A stretch of 15,687 nt of DNA from assembly GCA_036960405.1 (NCBI GenBank), contig JBALWS010000104.1:1-15687 (forward strand). The letters are read 5' to 3'. Under the pieces are notes generated by a model that saw only the letters and a program-made list of their open reading frames with translations, searched no databases and was not told where the DNA came from. This document shows positions 14,203 through 15,687 of the stretch, in pieces. The position numbers and the translations under genes were made by a program. Position 1 is the stretch's first letter, and the number at the start of each line of letters is the position of its first letter. This DNA is from Motiliproteus sp036960405. Lineage in GTDB: Bacteria > Pseudomonadota > Gammaproteobacteria > Pseudomonadales > Balneatricaceae.

Positions 14203-14369
14203 ATTAGTCCTTCTAACACGGCGTCTTGCTCTGCCGCCATGCACCGCCCGTTAATGCAGTTGCGCAAGTGTGACAGCATATACCCCTTGCGGCATATAGC
14301 CCCGTCCCTCCGATCTTTAATAGTCTGTGCCGATAGCTGGTACAGATTCCTTATCAAGAGAGGGTAGTC

Positions 14370-15687
14370 ATGAATAATAGCAACTGGAAAGTGCTGAGTG
14401 AGTCGGTCGCGCTGCACGGTCTCGCGTATATAAACGGCGGCTTTCGTCGGGCACTCAGTGGTGAAACCTTTGCCTCTATCAACCCCGCCACCGAACAGCA
14501 TCTGGTTGATGTGGCGAGTTGTGATAGCGCGGATGTTGATGCGGCTGTTGCGGCGGCACTGGAGGTGTTTAATACCGGATGTTGGTCTCAGGCCGCGCCC
14601 GCCGAGCGCAAGCGGGTGCTGCTACGGCTGGCCGATCTGGTTGACCAACATCGCGATGAGTTGGCGCTGCTCGATACGCTGGATATGGGCAAGTCGATCA
14701 ACGAGATGGTGACTATCGACCTCCCCGATGTGATCGATTGCCTACGCTGGACGGCGGAGTGCATCGACAAAGTGTACGGCGAGATTGCGCCCACCGGCAA
14801 ACAGACGCTGGGGTTGATTAGCCATCATCCCGTCGGTGTGGTGGCGGCGATCACGCCGTGGAACTACCCTCTGCTGATGGCTACCTGGAAGCTGGCACCC
14901 GCATTAGCGGCGGGCAACTCGGTGGTGCTTAAACCGTCTGAAAAGAGTTCGCTTAGCATTCTGCGGTTAGCCGAATTGGCTAGCGAAGCGGGTCTGCCTG
15001 ACGGTGTACTGAATGTTGTCACCGGATATGGTCATACCGCAGGAAAAGCACTGGCCCTGCATCAGGATGTCAGTGTGCTGGCGTTCACCGGTTCTACCCG
15101 GGTCGGCGGCATGCTGATGGAATATTCAGGGCAGTCCAATATGAAGCAGGTCTGGATCGAGGCCGGTGGCAAATCGCCGATGCTGGTGTTCGATGATACG
15201 GCCGACATCAAACGCGCGGCAGCCACGGCAGCGGCGGCGATCTTCTCCAATCAGGGCGAGGTCTGCATCGCCTGCTCGCGGTTGTATCTGCAACAGGGGA
15301 TCAAGGAGCGTTTTCTCGATGCCTTGGTTGAAGCAACTGCTCAATATCAGGGCGGTGATCCGCTCGATCCCAACACCACGATGGGACCAATGGTGGACCG
15401 GGCGCAGTTGGCGACGGTCGAGCGTTATATCCAGTCAGCGATCGACGAGGGCGGAACGATACTGGCGGGCGGACTGCCCGAGTATGTTGAAGGGCAAGGT
15501 TACTATGCCAAACCGACCATAATTGCCGATGCCAATAACGCTATGACCTTCGTCCGTGAGGAGATCTTTGGACCGGTACTGGCGGTATCCGAATTCACCG
15601 ACGAGGCCGAGGCGATCGAGCTTGCTAATGACACTCCGTACGGCTTGGGGGCGTCGATCTGGACCGACAACCTGTCGCGGGCGCACC
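14370..15687 (+). CDS. puuC: PuuC-type aldehyde dehydrogenase (partial, 3' end beyond window)
   Basis: 439 residues are visible before the right edge; the family has about 495. It is an NAD(P)-dependent aldehyde dehydrogenase. The oxyanion asparagine is N165 in TPWNYP, the cofactor lysine K188 in LKPSE, the general base E264 in WIEAGGKSP and the catalytic cysteine C299 in NQGEVCIA; EEIFGPVL is near the end. Similarity to E. coli PuuC runs along the whole length, including DKVYGEI and WIEAGGKS in place of the usual LGGKS. PuuC oxidises gamma-glutamyl-gamma-aminobutyraldehyde in putrescine breakdown and also other aldehydes, so the exact substrate is open. Residue 302, normally glycine, is cysteine. 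GAGAGGG precedes the ATG by about seven bases. Putrescine-pathway genes, if present, would lie to the right. Confidence 0.9.
   Translation, partial: MNNSNWKVLSESVALHGLAYINGGFRRALSGETFASINPATEQHLVDVASCDSADVDAAVAAALEVFNTGCWSQAAPAERKRVLLRLADLVDQHRDELALLDTLDMGKSINEMVTIDLPDVIDCLRWTAECIDKVYGEIAPTGKQTLGLISHHPVGVVAAITPWNYPLLMATWKLAPALAAGNSVVLKPSEKSSLSILRLAELASEAGLPDGVLNVVTGYGHTAGKALALHQDVSVLAFTGSTRVGGMLMEYSGQSNMKQVWIEAGGKSPMLVFDDTADIKRAAATAAAAIFSNQGEVCIACSRLYLQQGIKERFLDALVEATAQYQGGDPLDPNTTMGPMVDRAQLATVERYIQSAIDEGGTILAGGLPEYVEGQGYYAKPTIIADANNAMTFVREEIFGPVLAVSEFTDEAEAIELANDTPYGLGASIWTDNLSRAH

Noticed and set aside
14343..14358. Sigma-54-like promoter (TGGTACAGATTCCTTA region) before the aldehyde dehydrogenase gene
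   Set aside because: The GC of the -12 element is missing, so the match does not hold.

Overview
The window looks like chromosomal DNA of a gammaproteobacterium, plausibly a marine, Oceanospirillales-like heterotroph. I infer this from moderate G+C, AstC/ArgD- and PuuC-type enzymes that resemble their E. coli counterparts, and a cluster matching E. coli yqjFG/yhaJK. The genus cannot be fixed from sequence alone. No tRNA, rRNA, CRISPR array, transposase, integrase or prophage gene was seen. Both ends cut through genes.

Layout. (1) 1-910, minus: N-terminal part of a fused NuoE/NuoF-type subunit, most likely the beta subunit of an NAD-dependent formate dehydrogenase. (2) 911-1376: a non-coding stretch packed with inverted repeats, including a 14+14 bp operator-like palindrome beside the dehydrogenase start and three hairpins standing almost end to end. 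(3) 1377-2879, minus: a membrane diguanylate cyclase with a periplasmic sensor. (4) 3153-4373, minus: acetylornithine-type aminotransferase. (5) 4589-5998: a PACE-family efflux transporter divergent from its probable LysR regulator, with a dyad between them. (6) 6256-9406: poorly known genes: a small A+T-rich orphan, a spermidine-synthase-fold methyltransferase-like protein, a secreted DUF3047 protein, an apparently internally deleted VTT-like membrane protein and a three-helix membrane protein. (7) 9529-12778: DoxX, pirin and glutathionyl-hydroquinone reductase genes in one minus-strand operon, divergent from a LysR gene. The reductase is broken by a one-base frameshift. (8) 12842-13240, minus: a VOC-fold protein. 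(9) 13409-14161, plus: a lipoate ligase / LipM-like acyltransferase. (10) 14370 to the end, plus: a PuuC-type aldehyde dehydrogenase, cut by the window edge.

How the genes fit together. Two divergent LysR/target pairs are the clearest regulatory units. The PACE pair suggests biocide or cationic-compound efflux. The DoxX-pirin-hydroquinone reductase set suggests a response to quinones or aromatic electrophiles, by analogy with E. coli YhaJ and YqjFG. Formate dehydrogenase, the aminotransferase and the aldehyde dehydrogenase are metabolic genes without obvious links to each other. The most unusual items are the palindrome-dense region before the formate dehydrogenase gene, the frameshifted reductase inside an otherwise intact operon, the internally deleted VTT-like gene, and the orphan lipoyl-transfer enzyme that carries a LipM-like cysteine.
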